Below are positions 5,471 through 5,485 of a stretch of DNA of 5,485 nucleotides, piece by piece. The stretch's first letter is position 1. The number at the start of each line of letters is the position of its first letter. This DNA comes from Actinoplanes liguriensis (GTDB lineage Bacteria > Actinomycetota > Actinomycetes > Mycobacteriales > Micromonosporaceae). A program made the position numbers and the translations under genes. The stretch is taken from assembly GCA_000715855.1 (NCBI GenBank), contig KL571233.1:54685-60169 (forward strand). The letters run 5' to 3'. The notes below the pieces were generated by a model. The model did no database searches and was not told where the DNA came from. It saw nothing but the letters and a program-made list of their open reading frames with translations.

Positions 5471-5485
5471 CTGTCTCTTATACAC
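5471..5485. other. Tn5/Nextera adapter remnant at right contig end
   Basis: CTGTCTCTTATACAC is the first 15 bases of the reverse-complemented Tn5 mosaic end, the mirror of the element at 15-33. It ends the primase-helicase gene artificially. Confidence 0.96.

Noticed and set aside
15..5485. Matching ends read as terminal inverted repeats of a transposon
   Set aside because: They are the engineered Tn5 mosaic end at both contig limits, with no transposase between them.
1..5485. CRISPR arrays, tRNA or rRNA genes
   Set aside because: I saw no regularly spaced repeats with unique spacers other than the 18-bp promoter elements, no rRNA-like stretch, and no tRNA-like cloverleaf with a TTCGA-type loop.

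Overview
This is a short contig of about 5.4 kb from a high-GC organism, most likely an actinobacterium. It has strong G/C preference at third codon positions, GTG starts, and a divergent promoter pair that fits leaderless transcription. The unknown small proteins feel like Micromonosporaceae (Actinoplanes-like), but the genus is a guess. Both ends carry Tn5/Nextera mosaic-end sequence (15-33 and 5471-5485), so the biological sequence is 34-5470. Genes touching either end are cut by library preparation, not by evolution.

Layout: (1) 35-184 (+), the C-terminal tail of a DUF2293-like protein, followed by a perfect 10-bp hairpin. (2) 374-964 (-), a TetR-family repressor, divergent from (3) 1044-2084 (+), a UlaG/NAPE-PLD-like metallo-beta-lactamase-fold hydrolase. 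The 79-bp gap between them holds an inverted repeat and three elements spaced exactly 18 bp apart. Both start codons sit 6 nt after a -10-like hexamer. (4) 2091-2582 (-), a small single-pass membrane protein, convergent with the hydrolase. (5) 2625-3059 (+), an unrecognised 144-aa protein with a repeated LGxxDALxW motif, divergent from gene 4. (6) 3008-3364 (-), an apparently frame-disrupted small gene. (7) 3451-5470 (-), a large primase-helicase that runs off the right end.

The most interesting gene is 3451-5470. It joins an archaeo-eukaryotic primase (AEP) domain of the kind named for TOTE conflict systems to an SF2 helicase with all main motifs intact. Its reading frame stays open to the adapter and encodes family-like sequence upstream of the first possible start in the window, so the true N-terminus is missing. 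Its sampled GC is lower than that of the hydrolase, which fits a mobile defence or conflict gene. The broken small gene lies just downstream on the same strand and could be a decayed partner, but I do not recognise it. The TetR/hydrolase pair looks like a self-contained regulated unit unrelated to the helicase.
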